NCBI GenBank assembly: GCA_022561775.1
Contig: JADFQO010000001.1
Coordinates: forward strand, 62,001-126,000
Length of the DNA: 64,000 bases
Direction of reading: 5' to 3'
Source: Myxococcales bacterium
GTDB taxonomy: Bacteria; Myxococcota_A; UBA9160; SMWR01
Part shown: positions 44,377 through 56,625 of the stretch, piece by piece
Layout of the letters: the number at the start of each line of letters is the position of its first letter
Numbering within the stretch: the first letter of the stretch is position 1
The notes under the pieces: model-generated
Told to the model about the DNA's origin: nothing
The model's database searches: none
The model's input: the letters and a program-made list of their open reading frames with translations, nothing else
Position numbers and translations under genes: made by a program

Positions 44377-47201
44377 GCGATGAGGTCTCAGCGCTCACAC
44401 ACATCCTGATCCGAGGCGCCCGCGAACACAATCTGGCCGACTTCGACGTCTGCATTCCGAGGGACAAGTTCGTCGTCATCACTGGCCTTTCGGGCTCGGG
44501 AAAGTCTTCTCTCGCGTTCGACACGATCTACGCCGAGGGGCAACGTCGGTACGTAGAATCTCTATCTGCCTACGCGCGTCAATTTCTCGAACAGATGGCA
44601 AAGCCCGATGTCGATTCCATCGACGGCCTTTCGCCCGCAATCGCCATCGAGCAGCGGACTGCCGGCAAGAACCCTCGATCCACGGTCGGGACGGCAACGG
44701 AGATCTACGACTACCTTCGACTCCTCTACGCGCGAATCGGACAGCCTCACTGTCATCGATGCGGCAAAGCGATTTCCAGCCAGACCGTCCAGCAGATGAC
44801 GGATCGCGTGATCGCTTTGGGGGATGGAACGCGGCTGCAAATCCTCGCTCCTGTAATTCGGGGAAGAAAGGGCGAACATCGCAAGGAGCTGCAGGATCTT
44901 GCCAAACAGGGATTCGTTCGGGTGCGCGTCGATGGTGAAATGCATGAGCTCGCGGATGAGATTTCGGTCGCTAAACAATCGAAGCATGATATCGACGTCG
45001 TCGTGGACCGGGTCGTCGCAAAGGACGAGGCGCGGAAGCGCATCACCGAGTCGATCGAGACGGCCGTGCGACTGTCGGGCGGCCTCGTCGCTGTCGATGT
45101 CGGCCCGGGACAACAGGAGTGGACTCTCTCCGAGCACAGCGCGTGCGTCGACTGTGGCATCTCCTACCCGGAGATCGAGCCGCGCTCGTTCTCCTTCAAT
45201 AGCCCGCATGGTGCTTGCCCCCGCTGCAGCGGCCTGGGAACGCGCGACGAATTCGATGCTGCGCTGATCGTGCCCGATGCGTCGCTGTCGGTCTCACGAG
45301 GAGCGATCGCGCCCTGGAGCGGGCGTCGCGTCCCGGCATACTACCGGCGCCTGCTCGAAGCGCTCACGGATCATTACGAAATCTCGCTCGAAACACCCTG
45401 GCGCGAACTTCCCGAGACCGCGCGCAACGGAATCCTCCACGGCGCAAAGGGGGACATCACCTTTGCATTCGAGCGGAGCAGGAGCGGGCGCGCAATCAAG
45501 CGCCGCTGGGATGGCGTGCTCGGGGAGCTCGAGAGGCGCCACGCTCGCGGCGGCGAAGCGGAGCGCAAGGAACTCGCTCGTTACCAGTCGCCCCGCAGCT
45601 GCCCCGATTGTGACGGGTCGAGACTTCGAATCGAGGCGCGAAGCATTCGGGTGGGCGGCGAATCGATCTCGGAACTGACGCAGCGGTCGGTCGCGGATGC
45701 GGCGGCTTTCTTCCAGCGCCTCGAGCTCTCGTCCGCGGAGCGCACGATCGCGCAGAAAATCGTGGTCGAGATTCGAGACCGATTGCGTTTCTTGCAGGAT
45801 GTCGGTCTCGACTACCTCACGCTCGACCGCAGCAGTACAACACTATCGGGTGGCGAGAGTCAGCGCATTCGCCTCGCAACCCAGGTGGGTGCCAGCTTGA
45901 TGGGGGTCCTCTACATCCTCGATGAACCCTCGATCGGCCTGCACCCAAGGGACAACCAGAGGTTGCTCGAGACACTCATGCGGCTACGCGACGGAGGCAA
46001 CAGTGTGCTCGTCGTGGAGCACGACGAGGCGACGATTCGCTGCGCGGATTTCGTGATTGACCTGGGACCCGGAGCCGGCATCCACGGCGGACAAATCGTC
46101 GCGCTCGGAACGCCCGCGGAAATTGCCGCGAGCGAAGATTCGATTACGGGCGACTATCTATCAGGGCTGCGCGGCATCGGCGTTCCGACGCAGCGCAGGC
46201 CTCCGGGTGAGCGGGCGCTGGACATCCAGAATTGCCAGGGTCACAACCTGAAGAACCTCGACGTGAGAATCCCGCTGGGCCTCTTCACAGCCGTGACCGG
46301 AGTGTCCGGCTCCGGAAAATCGACACTGATCAACGATACGCTCTACCGCGCGCTCGCGGCCCGCCTCCATCAGGCCAGGGTTCCCGCGGCTCCTTTCGAT
46401 CGAATCCTGGGTCTCGAAGCGATCGATAAGGTGGTGGACGTGAGTCAGGCGCCGATCGGCCGCACGCCGCGCAGCAATCCCGCCACCTATACGGGTGCGC
46501 TCTCGAGCATCCGCCAGATCTTCAGCCAGGTTCCCGAAGCGCGGGTTCGCGGTTATTCGCCCGGGCGCTTCTCGTTCAACGTGAAAGGAGGCCGCTGCGA
46601 AGCCTGCCGGGGTGACGGGACCCTGCGCGTGGAGATGCACTTTCTTCCGGACATCTTCGTAACTTGCGAGGAGTGCGCGGGGCGGCGCTACAACCGCGAG
46701 ACCCTCGAGATCCGCTACAAGGGTCAGAGCATTGCAGACGTACTCGAGATGACCGTTGAGGAAGCGCTCTGTTTCGCAGAGAACGTCCCATCCCTCCGGC
46801 GGCCGCTCCAGACCCTGTTCGATGTAGGGCTCGGATATCTCCAGGTCGGCCAACCAGCGACCACCCTCTCGGGGGGCGAAGCCCAACGCGTCAAGCTCGC
46901 GAAAGAACTGTCCAGGCGTAGCACGGGGCGCACGCTCTATCTCCTCGATGAGCCCACGACCGGATTGCATTTTGCGGATGTCGAGCAACTCCTGGGCGTG
47001 CTCAATCAGCTGGTCGAGAAGGGCAACACGGTGGTTGTCATCGAACACCATCCGGATGTGATCAAGATGGCCGACTACGTGATCGACCTGGGTCCAGAGG
47101 GAGGTGAGGAAGGCGGAGAGATCGTCGTATCGGGTACACCGGAGGAAGTCGCCGCGCACCCGACCAGCCATACGGGACGCGTGCTGCGAGAGGTGCTGTA
47201 G
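44373..47201 (+). CDS. uvrA: Excinuclease ABC subunit A
   Basis: Damage-recognition ATPase of nucleotide excision repair. The 942 residues carry two ABC modules: Walker A GLSGSGKSSLAF (about 32) and GVSGSGKSTLIND (about 642), with signatures LSGGESQRIRLA (about 491) and LSGGEAQRVKLA (about 831). Zinc modules are visible: CHRCGK, CVDCG...CPRCSG, CPDCDG, and CEACRGDG...CEECAG. GTG start, coupled to the SurA-like gene. Its partner Mfd is encoded upstream. Confidence 0.97.
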   Translation: MSDEVSALTHILIRGAREHNLADFDVCIPRDKFVVITGLSGSGKSSLAFDTIYAEGQRRYVESLSAYARQFLEQMAKPDVDSIDGLSPAIAIEQRTAGKNPRSTVGTATEIYDYLRLLYARIGQPHCHRCGKAISSQTVQQMTDRVIALGDGTRLQILAPVIRGRKGEHRKELQDLAKQGFVRVRVDGEMHELADEISVAKQSKHDIDVVVDRVVAKDEARKRITESIETAVRLSGGLVAVDVGPGQQEWTLSEHSACVDCGISYPEIEPRSFSFNSPHGACPRCSGLGTRDEFDAALIVPDASLSVSRGAIAPWSGRRVPAYYRRLLEALTDHYEISLETPWRELPETARNGILHGAKGDITFAFERSRSGRAIKRRWDGVLGELERRHARGGEAERKELARYQSPRSCPDCDGSRLRIEARSIRVGGESISELTQRSVADAAAFFQRLELSSAERTIAQKIVVEIRDRLRFLQDVGLDYLTLDRSSTTLSGGESQRIRLATQVGASLMGVLYILDEPSIGLHPRDNQRLLETLMRLRDGGNSVLVVEHDEATIRCADFVIDLGPGAGIHGGQIVALGTPAEIAASEDSITGDYLSGLRGIGVPTQRRPPGERALDIQNCQGHNLKNLDVRIPLGLFTAVTGVSGSGKSTLINDTLYRALAARLHQARVPAAPFDRILGLEAIDKVVDVSQAPIGRTPRSNPATYTGALSSIRQIFSQVPEARVRGYSPGRFSFNVKGGRCEACRGDGTLRVEMHFLPDIFVTCEECAGRRYNRETLEIRYKGQSIADVLEMTVEEALCFAENVPSLRRPLQTLFDVGLGYLQVGQPATTLSGGEAQRVKLAKELSRRSTGRTLYLLDEPTTGLHFADVEQLLGVLNQLVEKGNTVVVIEHHPDVIKMADYVIDLGPEGGEEGGEIVVSGTPEEVAAHPTSHTGRVLREVL

Positions 47202-47228
47202 CTCGGGAGCGGGTAGCGGCAAGAGAAG

Positions 47229-47253
47229 AGGCGGGAGAGGAATCTCCCCGCCT
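47229..47253. terminator. Hairpin between convergent uvrA and tmk
   Basis: AGGCGGG (47229-47235) pairs with CCCGCCT (47247-47253) around an AG-rich loop, in the 60-bp gap between two converging stop codons. It probably serves both strands; the right flank reads GGTTCGCTTT, a poor U tract. Confidence 0.5.
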
Positions 47254-47261
47254 GGTTCGCT

Positions 47262-47867
47262 TTAGCCGAGACCGAGGCGTTCGCGGACCCGCTCGGCGAT
47301 GATGGCTTCGATCTCGCTTGGCCCCCCGCCACCCGGTACGCGCTCCAGGTAGGAGCAGTCGAGGGTGTCGAAGACCGAAGCGACCCTCGAGAGAAGCTCG
47401 CGCCGTTCGAAGACGCCCTCGATCTCGGCGCCGCGCGCGTGCACGCGCTCGAATGCTTGCTGGGGATCGATCTCGAGCAGCACCACGAGGTCGGGGATCG
47501 GAAACTCGGCCTCGCTGTCCGCGAGAATCTTCTCGTAGTCGAGGCCGCGCGCGCCCTGATAGGCGACGGTCGACAGATAGTAGCGGTCGGTCAGTACGAT
47601 CCGGCCGGCGCGCAGCGCGGGCGCGATGACCTCGGCGACATGCACCCGCCGGTCTTCGACGAACCAGCGCAATTCTTCCTCGAGATCGAGCTCCTTGCCT
47701 GAGCGCGCCATCTCGCGAATGCGCTGACCGCTCGGAAATTCGGTTGGCTCACGGGTGCTGACGACGTCGCAGCCGGCCGCGCGCAAGCGCGCCGCCAAGC
47801 GCTCGAGCTGCGTGCTCTTCCCGCTGCCGTCGAGACCCTCGAACGCGATCAGCCGCCCACCGTTCAC
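47262..47867 (-). CDS. tmk: Thymidylate kinase
   Basis: Phosphorylates dTMP to dTDP. The 201-residue protein has P-loop FEGLDGSGKSTQ, the DR(Y/H) motif in VLTDRYYLSTVAYQG, TREPTEFPSG near residue 40 and the LID region FERVHARGAEIEG. Normal length. It stands alone between uvrA (convergent) and the atp operon; holB, often the neighbour, is not adjacent. Confidence 0.94.
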   Translation of the reverse strand: MNGGRLIAFEGLDGSGKSTQLERLAARLRAAGCDVVSTREPTEFPSGQRIREMARSGKELDLEEELRWFVEDRRVHVAEVIAPALRAGRIVLTDRYYLSTVAYQGARGLDYEKILADSEAEFPIPDLVVLLEIDPQQAFERVHARGAEIEGVFERRELLSRVASVFDTLDCSYLERVPGGGGPSEIEAIIAERVRERLGLG

Positions 47868-48001
47868 GGGGAACCCGCCGTCAGTCGTTCACGCAGCGCA
47901 GAACACGAGCCGGCTTCGAACATGGAAGTCCTCGACACCGCTGCGAAAACCCGACCGCAGCGGGTGGCCCGCCCGTCGGCACGGCGCTTGCTCTAGCGGC
48001 A

Positions 48002-48019
48002 GTGTGCCTTCGGGCACAC
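48002..48019 (-). terminator. UUCG-type hairpin downstream of atpE
   Basis: GTGTGCC-TTCG-GGCACAC, a 7-bp stem with a tetraloop, in the 290-bp gap between atpE and tmk. It could mark the end of the atp transcript on the minus strand, although no U tract follows. I see no gene in the rest of the gap. Confidence 0.4.
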
Positions 48020-48157
48020 CCGCCAACGCCCCTTCAAGGGACCGGGGGCCGGCGGGAATGGGGTCGTCGGGCGGGCGCTGGGTTCGGCGTGGAATACTAC
48101 AGGGGTGAGTTCCACGTCGAGTTCCCGCCCGGCGGCTCCGAATCTCAGTCGCGATGC

Positions 48158-48475
48158 TCAGATCTTGCCCTGCAACATGAAGGCGATCACGAGTCCGTAG
48201 ATGGCGATCGACTCGATGAGTACCATGCCGAGGATGAAGCTCGTGAACATCGTGCCCGCCGCGCCCGGGTTGCGCGCGATGCCGGCCGTGGTGTTACCCG
48301 CCGTGAGGCCCTGGCCGATCCCGCAGCCGAGCCCGGCGAGTCCGATCGCGAGACCCGCGCCGAGCGCGTAGCCCCACTTCCCGTCACCGCCGCTGCCGTC
48401 TTCAGCGCCCGCCACCATCGGCAATGCGATCAGGAACAGAGTCCAGAGTACGACTTTTCCGAATTTGCAAATCAC
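48158..48475 (-). CDS. atpE: ATP synthase F0 subunit c
   Basis: Forms the ion-carrying rotor ring. 105 residues, longer than the usual 80 because of an N-terminal signal-like extension (VVLWTLFLIALPMVAGAE). The two-helix hairpin starts GYALGAGLAIGLAGLGCGIG and continues QGLTAG; the second helix holds the essential Glu in LIESIAIYGLV. The Gln after GIG, the ES pair and the following Tyr match positions that bind sodium in Na+-type rings. GTG 48475 has GGAG six bases upstream. It follows atpB after 41 bp. Confidence 0.93.
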   Translation of the reverse strand: MICKFGKVVLWTLFLIALPMVAGAEDGSGGDGKWGYALGAGLAIGLAGLGCGIGQGLTAGNTTAGIARNPGAAGTMFTSFILGMVLIESIAIYGLVIAFMLQGKI

Positions 48476-48516
48476 AGTTGTCTCCTTGCTGAACGTGGCT
48501 CTTTGCCGAGGCCCCT

Positions 48517-49233
48517 CTAGTGGGGCTCCTCGAGCGCCAAACCGATGTAGATCATGGTGAGTAGAGCGAAGATGAACGCTTGCAGGAACGAAACGATCAA
48601 CCCGAGCCCCATGAAAATCGCGGGTACGCCGATCGGAACCAGTGTTATCCATACAGCGATGACCATGTGGTCCGCGAACATGTTTGCCAGAAGCCGCACC
48701 GCCAGGGTGCCCATCCGCGCCGCATCCAATGGAAGCTCGATAATCAAGATCAGAGGGGCCAATAAGCGGAAGTGCACGGTTCGCCCGAACAGCTGTTTCT
48801 CGAAGAAACTCGGCCCCATGAACTTGACCAGGTATCTCTGCTTGTGCTTCGCGATACCCGCCCCGGTGTAGACGACCCAGGAAATCACCGCCCAGGCCAA
48901 GGTGGTGTTCACGTCGGAGGTCGCGCCCTCGACTCCGGGGATCAGTCCGATCAGATTCGAAATCAGGATGAAGACGAACATCGTGCCGACGATCGGAAAG
49001 TATTTGCGCCAGTCCTCTCCCATCCGGTCGCGAGCCAGGTTTGCGAGCGCTTCGACGATCACTTCGAAGCAGTTGCGAAGCGTCACGCCTTCGTCGGGAA
49101 CCAGGCCACCGTGTGCGACGGCGAGTCTGTGGCGAATCAGCATCCCCGCGGCGAGCAGCAACAGGCCGGCGAGAATCGCCGCCTGGACGACCCACGGAAC
49201 CGTGGATTCGAGTGGGGTGTAGATGTTTACCAA
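48517..49233 (-). CDS. atpB: ATP synthase F0 subunit a
   Basis: The stator membrane subunit with the two ion half-channels. 238 residues, about six helices, with the essential Arg in LAVRLLANMFADHMV and the following helix IVSFLQAFIFALLTMIYIG. The N-terminus overlaps the end of atpI by seven bases. The operon order atpZ-atpI-atpB-atpE lacks subunit b and all F1 genes, so the ATP synthase operon is split. Confidence 0.95.
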   Translation of the reverse strand: MVNIYTPLESTVPWVVQAAILAGLLLLAAGMLIRHRLAVAHGGLVPDEGVTLRNCFEVIVEALANLARDRMGEDWRKYFPIVGTMFVFILISNLIGLIPGVEGATSDVNTTLAWAVISWVVYTGAGIAKHKQRYLVKFMGPSFFEKQLFGRTVHFRLLAPLILIIELPLDAARMGTLAVRLLANMFADHMVIAVWITLVPIGVPAIFMGLGLIVSFLQAFIFALLTMIYIGLALEEPH

Positions 49234-49685
49234 CTCCCCTCCTCGGGATCGTTAGACGCCTCGGTCTCGCGCGCCAGCCAGGGATCCCAACGGTCCCAGC
49301 TCGGATCGTCGTCGGCGAGTCGCGGTGCGTTCGGGTCGATCGGCGGCCGTGACCGCCAGGCTTCGATGATCGTCGCGGGCATGACGAGCGACAGCCCGAT
49401 CACCAAACCCGCGGCGTCGGCGCCGAAGTAGAGCGCCGCACCGATGCCGATCGCGAGCAAGACAAACCGCAAGCCGAAGACGGCCGCCCAGGCGCGCTGC
49501 CCGGGCATCACGCCCCAGAAGAGAAATTGCGCGGAGCGTCGCAGCGCCCGGAAGTTCGCGGCTTCGAGCGCGGCCCCGACCGCGAGGCTCGTAGCAAACG
49601 CGGGCGTCGCAACCGCGAGCGAGGTCGCAACCGCGCCGGCGGAAATCGCGATGTTCCAGCGCTCGATGGGGTCGATGCTGATCAT
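49227..49685 (-). CDS. atpI: ATP synthase subunit I-like protein
   Basis: A 152-residue protein with four predicted helices (e.g. FVLLAIGIGAALYFGADAAG and GLVIGLSLVMPATIIEA) and an acidic, Trp-rich C-terminus. Position between atpZ and atpB and the helix pattern identify it as the AtpI-type assembly factor, proposed to help form the c-ring or supply Mg2+. It overlaps both neighbours. Confidence 0.78.
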   Translation of the reverse strand: MISIDPIERWNIAISAGAVATSLAVATPAFATSLAVGAALEAANFRALRRSAQFLFWGVMPGQRAWAAVFGLRFVLLAIGIGAALYFGADAAGLVIGLSLVMPATIIEAWRSRPPIDPNAPRLADDDPSWDRWDPWLARETEASNDPEEGSW

Positions 49686-49954
49686 TCGCCCTCGTCGGTT
49701 TCGGCGGCGTCGCCCGAATTCTCACCCCTCATCCAACGACCGAGGCGAATCAGTCGGATGGTGAAGGACGCAAATCCAATCGCGGTTCCAAGTAGAAGAA
49801 GCGCGGGTGCGGTGTCGAAAACTCCGTCCAGCCAGTACCCGAGACAGACCGTGATCAACAGCGCGATGACGGCCTCGAACGCGCCCTGGTAGACCGCACC
49901 CTGTCGCCGACTCTGACCGGCTTGAGACTCCTTCTCGTGCTGCCGGTCCGTCAC
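49682..49954 (-). CDS. AtpZ-like F0F1 ATPase accessory protein
   Basis: A 90-residue protein with two helices (AVIALLITVCLGYWLDGVFD and LLLLGTAIGFASFTIRLI), matching the AtpZ/AtpQ family found ahead of atpI in split operons. The stop overlaps atpI by four bases (ATGA). The hydrophilic N-terminus faces the cytosol. First gene of the atp operon; hemL ends 97 bp upstream. Confidence 0.78.
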   Translation of the reverse strand: MTDRQHEKESQAGQSRRQGAVYQGAFEAVIALLITVCLGYWLDGVFDTAPALLLLGTAIGFASFTIRLIRLGRWMRGENSGDAAETDEGE

Positions 49955-50051
49955 GGTAAACCGGTCACCGGGTTCGCGGCATCCCCCGGCAATCGCTGCA
50001 AATCGCGACCCCTGAGGACGGCGCGCATCCTAGCCAACGCCCGGGAGGGGC

Positions 50052-51347
50052 TCAACGCACCCTCGCGGTTTTCTGCATCGCGATCCGCGCGGCCGCCAGA
50101 GTAGCCTCGATGTCCCGCGATTGGTGGGCCAGCGAGGCGAATCCACACTCGAATCGGGATGGCGCGAGGTAGATCCCCTGCTCGAGCATGCTCTGGAAGA
50201 AACGCTTGAAGCGCCCCGCGTGGGCCTTCTGGGCGTCCGCGAAGTTTCGAACCGGGCCGGGGTGGAAGAAGAAACCGAACGCTCCGCCGACCGCGACCGC
50301 GGTGAATTCGACTCCGACTTCGCGGGCAATCTCGCCCAGGCCGTCTGCCATCCGCTGGGAAGTTGCTCCGAGGCGTTCGTAGCTTCCGGCCTTGGCGAGC
50401 TCGCCGAGCGTGGCAAGCCCGGCCGCCATCGCGAGCGGGTTGCCCGAGAGCGTGCCCGCCTGGTAGACGGGCCCGTCGGGCGCGACCTGGGTCATCAGAT
50501 CCCGGCGGCCTCCGTACGCGGCTGCGGGCAAGCCGCCGCCGACGATCTTTCCGAGACAGGTGAGATCCGGCTTTACGCCGTAGAGAGTCTGGGCGCCCCC
50601 CCAGGCGAGCCGAAAACCCGTGATGACCTCGTCGAAGATCAGCAGCGCGCCGGAGCGATCACAGCACTCGCGCAGTTCTTCGAGAAAACCCGGCAGCGGT
50701 GGAACACAGCCCATGTTGCCCGCGAGCGGCTCCACGATCGCGCAGGCGATCTCGTCGCCCCAGCGCTCGAAGGCCTGCCGGACGGCACCCACGTCGTTGT
50801 AGGGCGCCTGGATGGTGAGATTCGCGTAGCATGCGGGAACGCCGGGCGAACCCGGGATGCCGAGCGTCGCAACGCCGCTTCCCGCACCGAGAAGCAGCGC
50901 GTCGACGTGGCCGTGGTAACAGCCCTCGAACTTCAAGACGCGCTCGCGACCCGTCGCGGCCCGCGCGAGGCGCAGCGCGCTCATCGTCGCCTCGCTGCCC
51001 GAACTCACCATGCGGATCTTCTGCACGCTCGGCAGCGCGCTCGTGATGACCTCCGCGAGTTCGATTTCGCGTTCCGTCGGCGCACCGAAACCCGTCCCCA
51101 ATGCCATCGCCGCGCGCAGCGCCTTGAGGACCGACGGGTTGGCGTGGCCGGCAATCAGCGGCCCCCACGATCCGACGAAGTCGATGTACTCGTTGCCGTC
51201 GGCGTCCCAGATGCGGCAACCCTTGCCGCGCTCGATGAAGCGCGGCACACCGCCGACAGATCCGAACGCGCGCACGGGACTGTTGACGCCACCGGCGATC
51301 ACGCGCTTGGCGCGCTTGAAGAGTTCCTTCGAGCGATCGGTGCTCAC
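50052..51347 (-). CDS. hemL: Glutamate-1-semialdehyde 2,1-aminomutase
   Basis: A PLP enzyme that makes 5-aminolevulinate in the C5 haem pathway. 431 residues. GGVNSPVRAF at the N-terminus, YIDFVGSWGPLIAGHANP, SSGSEATMSALRLARAATGR, LIFDEVITGFRLAWGG, and the PLP lysine in CLGKIVGGGLPAAAYGG. Normal length. It sits between the gyr genes and the atp operon on the same strand. Confidence 0.96.
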   Translation of the reverse strand: MSTDRSKELFKRAKRVIAGGVNSPVRAFGSVGGVPRFIERGKGCRIWDADGNEYIDFVGSWGPLIAGHANPSVLKALRAAMALGTGFGAPTEREIELAEVITSALPSVQKIRMVSSGSEATMSALRLARAATGRERVLKFEGCYHGHVDALLLGAGSGVATLGIPGSPGVPACYANLTIQAPYNDVGAVRQAFERWGDEIACAIVEPLAGNMGCVPPLPGFLEELRECCDRSGALLIFDEVITGFRLAWGGAQTLYGVKPDLTCLGKIVGGGLPAAAYGGRRDLMTQVAPDGPVYQAGTLSGNPLAMAAGLATLGELAKAGSYERLGATSQRMADGLGEIAREVGVEFTAVAVGGAFGFFFHPGPVRNFADAQKAHAGRFKRFFQSMLEQGIYLAPSRFECGFASLAHQSRDIEATLAAARIAMQKTARVR

Positions 51348-51364
51348 GGTTGGGCCTCTTGGGG

Positions 51365-51430
51365 CTAGCGGGCGAATCCGCTGGATTCGCTGGCGGCGTC
51401 GCGCAACCCCATAATGGGGTCGCGCTCCTA
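51365..51430. repeat. Single structured repeat at the end of gyrA
   Basis: A 66-bp copy of the element found in tandem at 27144-27301. It shares CTAGCkGGCGAATCC-nnn-GGATTCGCTkGCGGCGTCG (37 positions, two substitutions outside the loop), then a 23-base palindrome of unrelated sequence (arms cgcaacccc / ggggtcgcg, 51402-51424), then CTCCTA, whose CTA is the gyrA stop codon. Confidence 0.88.
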
Positions 51431-54034
51431 GCTGTCCTCGTCTTCCTCGGTCTCGTTTTGCTCCGCGCCGTTGGACCCGGATGGCGCGCCATTGCCTTTC
51501 GACACCCCGCCGTCGGACGACTCCTCACCCTCGAGCGGCGCCTCGTCTTCATCGCGCTCGGCGATCCGAGCCATCGAGACGAGTCGCTCGCCGTCGCCGA
51601 GATTCATCACCCGCACACCCTGGGTGGCGCGACCCATCGTCGAGATTCCCTTGACGAGACAGCGCAGCACTTTGCCACCGTCGGTGATCAGCATCACTTC
51701 ATCATCGCCAACGACCTGCGCGACGCGCACGACCTTGCCGTTGCGATCCGTGGTTCGGATCGTGATCACGCCCTGGCCTCCGCGGCGCTGCAGCCGGTAG
51801 TCCTCAAGCGGGGTCCGCTTTCCGTAACCCTTTTCGGTGATGGTGAGGATTGTCGCGCCTGGGGAGAGGATCTCCATACCGACCACCTCGTCGCCGTCGG
51901 CCAGCGCCATGCCGCGCACACCCGCAGCCGCACGCCCCATCGGCCGCACCTGCTCTTCGGGAAAGCGGATCGACTTACCGCCCCGGCTTGCGATGATGAC
52001 TTCTTGAGACCCGTTCGTCCGACAAGCCGCGATCAACTCGTCTTCGGGGTCGAGGTTGATCGCGATGATTCCGCCGCGCCTGGGATTGGAAAATGCGGTC
52101 AGCGACGACTTCTTGATCACGCCCTTTCGCGTGCAGAGCAGCACGAAATCACCGTCGTCGGCGGCGAAGCTCCGGACCGGCAGCGTCGCCTGGACGCGCT
52201 CGCCCTCGGCGAGGTGGAGCACGTTGCTGAGTGCGCGGCCGCGCGCCGCGCGCCCGAGTTGCGGAAGTTCGTGGACCTTCAGCCAGTGGGCGCGCCCGCG
52301 GGTGGTGAAGAAGAGGATGTAGGCGTGGGTCGAGGCGACGAAGAGGCGCTCGACAAAGTCTGCCTCGCGGGCCGCCATGCCCTTCACGCCCTTGCCACCG
52401 CGCCTTTGCGCGCGGTACTGGCTCAGCGGATTGCGCTTGATGTAACCGCTGTTGGACACAGTCACCACCATGTCCTCCTCGACGATCAGGTCTTCGGTGG
52501 TGATCCCCTCGACGGGGCCGACGAGTTCGGTCTTGCGGTCGTCGCCGAAGCGATCGCTGATCCCCTGAACCTCCTCGACGACCACGTCGAGGATCTGCGC
52601 ATCGCTCGCGAGCAGATCCTTGAGGCCCGCGATCTTGGCACGGACCTCTGCGAGTTCGTCGATTACGCGTTGCCGCTCGAGGGCCGTCAGCGCCCGCAGG
52701 CGCATCTCGAGGATCGCGTTGGCCTGCCTCTCGCTAAACTCGAAGCGCTCCATGAGTCGAGCGCGGGCATCCGCAGTGGACTCCGAGGCGCGAATCGTCG
52801 AGATCACTTCGTCGAGGTTGTCGAGCGCGATCGCGAAACCGTCGAGCAGATGCGCGCGCGCCTCGGCCTGGGCGAGATCGTAGGTGGACCGACGCACCAC
52901 GACTTCTGCGCGGAAATCGACGAAATGCCGCAGTGCCTGTTTGAGAGAGAGCAGCTGGGGCCGGTCGTTTACCAGCGCGAGCATGTTCATACCAAACGTC
53001 GACTGCAATGGAGTCTGCTTGTAGAGCTGGTTGAGGATCACCTCGCCCTGTGCGTCGCGGCGCAGCTCGATCACGATCCGCATGCCCTCGCGATTTGATT
53101 CGTCGCGGAGATCGGTGACACCGTCGATCTTGCCGGCCCGCACGAGATCGGCGATCCGCTCGACGAGCGACGCCTTGTTGACCATGTAGGGGATCTCGGT
53201 GATGACGATCCGCGGACCGCGCTTGCTCTCTTCAAACGCCGCTCGCGCGCGCACCGTGAGCAGGCCGCGGCCCGTCGCGTACGCGGAGCGGATCCCCTCG
53301 CTGCCACAGATCATCGCGCCGGTCGGGAAGTCGGGGCCAGGCAGCTTCTCGAGCAGTTCGTCGAGCGTGCACTCGGGATTCTTCACTTCGAGCAGGATCG
53401 CGTCCACGAGTTCGCGAAGGTTGTGGGGAGGAATGTTGGTCGCCATCCCGACCGCGATCCCCGACGATCCGTTCGCGAGCAGATTCGGGAAGCGCGATGG
53501 CAGGACCACCGGCTCCATGACGCCACCATCGAAGTTCGGCACGAAGTCGACGGTCTCGCGGTCGATATCTCGGAGCATCTCCTCCGCGATGGGATCGAGG
53601 CGCGCCTCCGTGTATCGATAGGCGGCCGCCGAGTCACCATCGATGGATCCGAAGTTTCCCTGACCGTCGACGAGCGGATAGCGAAGCGAAAAATCCTGGG
53701 CCATCCGGACCATCGAGTCGTAGACCGCACTGTCGCCGTGAGGGTGATAGTGCTTGAGGACCTCGCCAACGACTCCCGCTGACTTCGAATAATTGCGGCT
53801 CGAGAGCAGACCTTCCCGGTTCATCGCGTAGAGGATGCGTCGATGAACGGGTTTGAGACCATCTCGCACGTCGGGCAGCGCCCGGCTGATGATGACCGAC
53901 ATCGAATAGTCGAGAAACGAGCGCCGGACTTCGTCTTCGATATTGACGGGCAGGTAGGCGAAGTCCGGGGGAGCACCACCTCCCGCATCACCTTCAGAGG
54001 CGCCGTCCTCAGGCGTTCTCGGTTCGTCGCTCAC
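51428..54034 (-). CDS. gyrA: DNA gyrase subunit A
   Basis: 868 residues. The catalytic Tyr lies in [12 protein letters not shown]. The quinolone-resistance region reads [18 protein letters not shown], with Ser and Asp at the two key positions (the sensitive form). The GyrA box QRRGGKG is present (about residue 565). The C-terminal beta-pinwheel repeats are complete and end in an acidic tail ([13 protein letters not shown]). The stop codon is supplied by the structured repeat. gyrB lies 11 bp upstream. Confidence 0.97.
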   Translation of the reverse strand: MSDEPRTPEDGASEGDAGGGAPPDFAYLPVNIEDEVRRSFLDYSMSVIISRALPDVRDGLKPVHRRILYAMNREGLLSSRNYSKSAGVVGEVLKHYHPHGDSAVYDSMVRMAQDFSLRYPLVDGQGNFGSIDGDSAAAYRYTEARLDPIAEEMLRDIDRETVDFVPNFDGGVMEPVVLPSRFPNLLANGSSGIAVGMATNIPPHNLRELVDAILLEVKNPECTLDELLEKLPGPDFPTGAMICGSEGIRSAYATGRGLLTVRARAAFEESKRGPRIVITEIPYMVNKASLVERIADLVRAGKIDGVTDLRDESNREGMRIVIELRRDAQGEVILNQLYKQTPLQSTFGMNMLALVNDRPQLLSLKQALRHFVDFRAEVVVRRSTYDLAQAEARAHLLDGFAIALDNLDEVISTIRASESTADARARLMERFEFSERQANAILEMRLRALTALERQRVIDELAEVRAKIAGLKDLLASDAQILDVVVEEVQGISDRFGDDRKTELVGPVEGITTEDLIVEEDMVVTVSNSGYIKRNPLSQYRAQRRGGKGVKGMAAREADFVERLFVASTHAYILFFTTRGRAHWLKVHELPQLGRAARGRALSNVLHLAEGERVQATLPVRSFAADDGDFVLLCTRKGVIKKSSLTAFSNPRRGGIIAINLDPEDELIAACRTNGSQEVIIASRGGKSIRFPEEQVRPMGRAAAGVRGMALADGDEVVGMEILSPGATILTITEKGYGKRTPLEDYRLQRRGGQGVITIRTTDRNGKVVRVAQVVGDDEVMLITDGGKVLRCLVKGISTMGRATQGVRVMNLGDGERLVSMARIAERDEDEAPLEGEESSDGGVSKGNGAPSGSNGAEQNETEEDEDS

Positions 54035-54045
54035 TGCAGCCTTTC

Positions 54046-56493
<2,448 letters not shown>

Positions 56494-56625
56494 CTATTCC
56501 TTGCGCGGACTACGTGGCGGCGAAGCGAGCTGAAGGGGACTTGACCAACGCTTCACCAAATTGGTAGAGCGAGGGTACTAAATGGCTAAGTCCGCGTAAA
56601 GCCTCGCAAACCGCCGAAATCGAGC

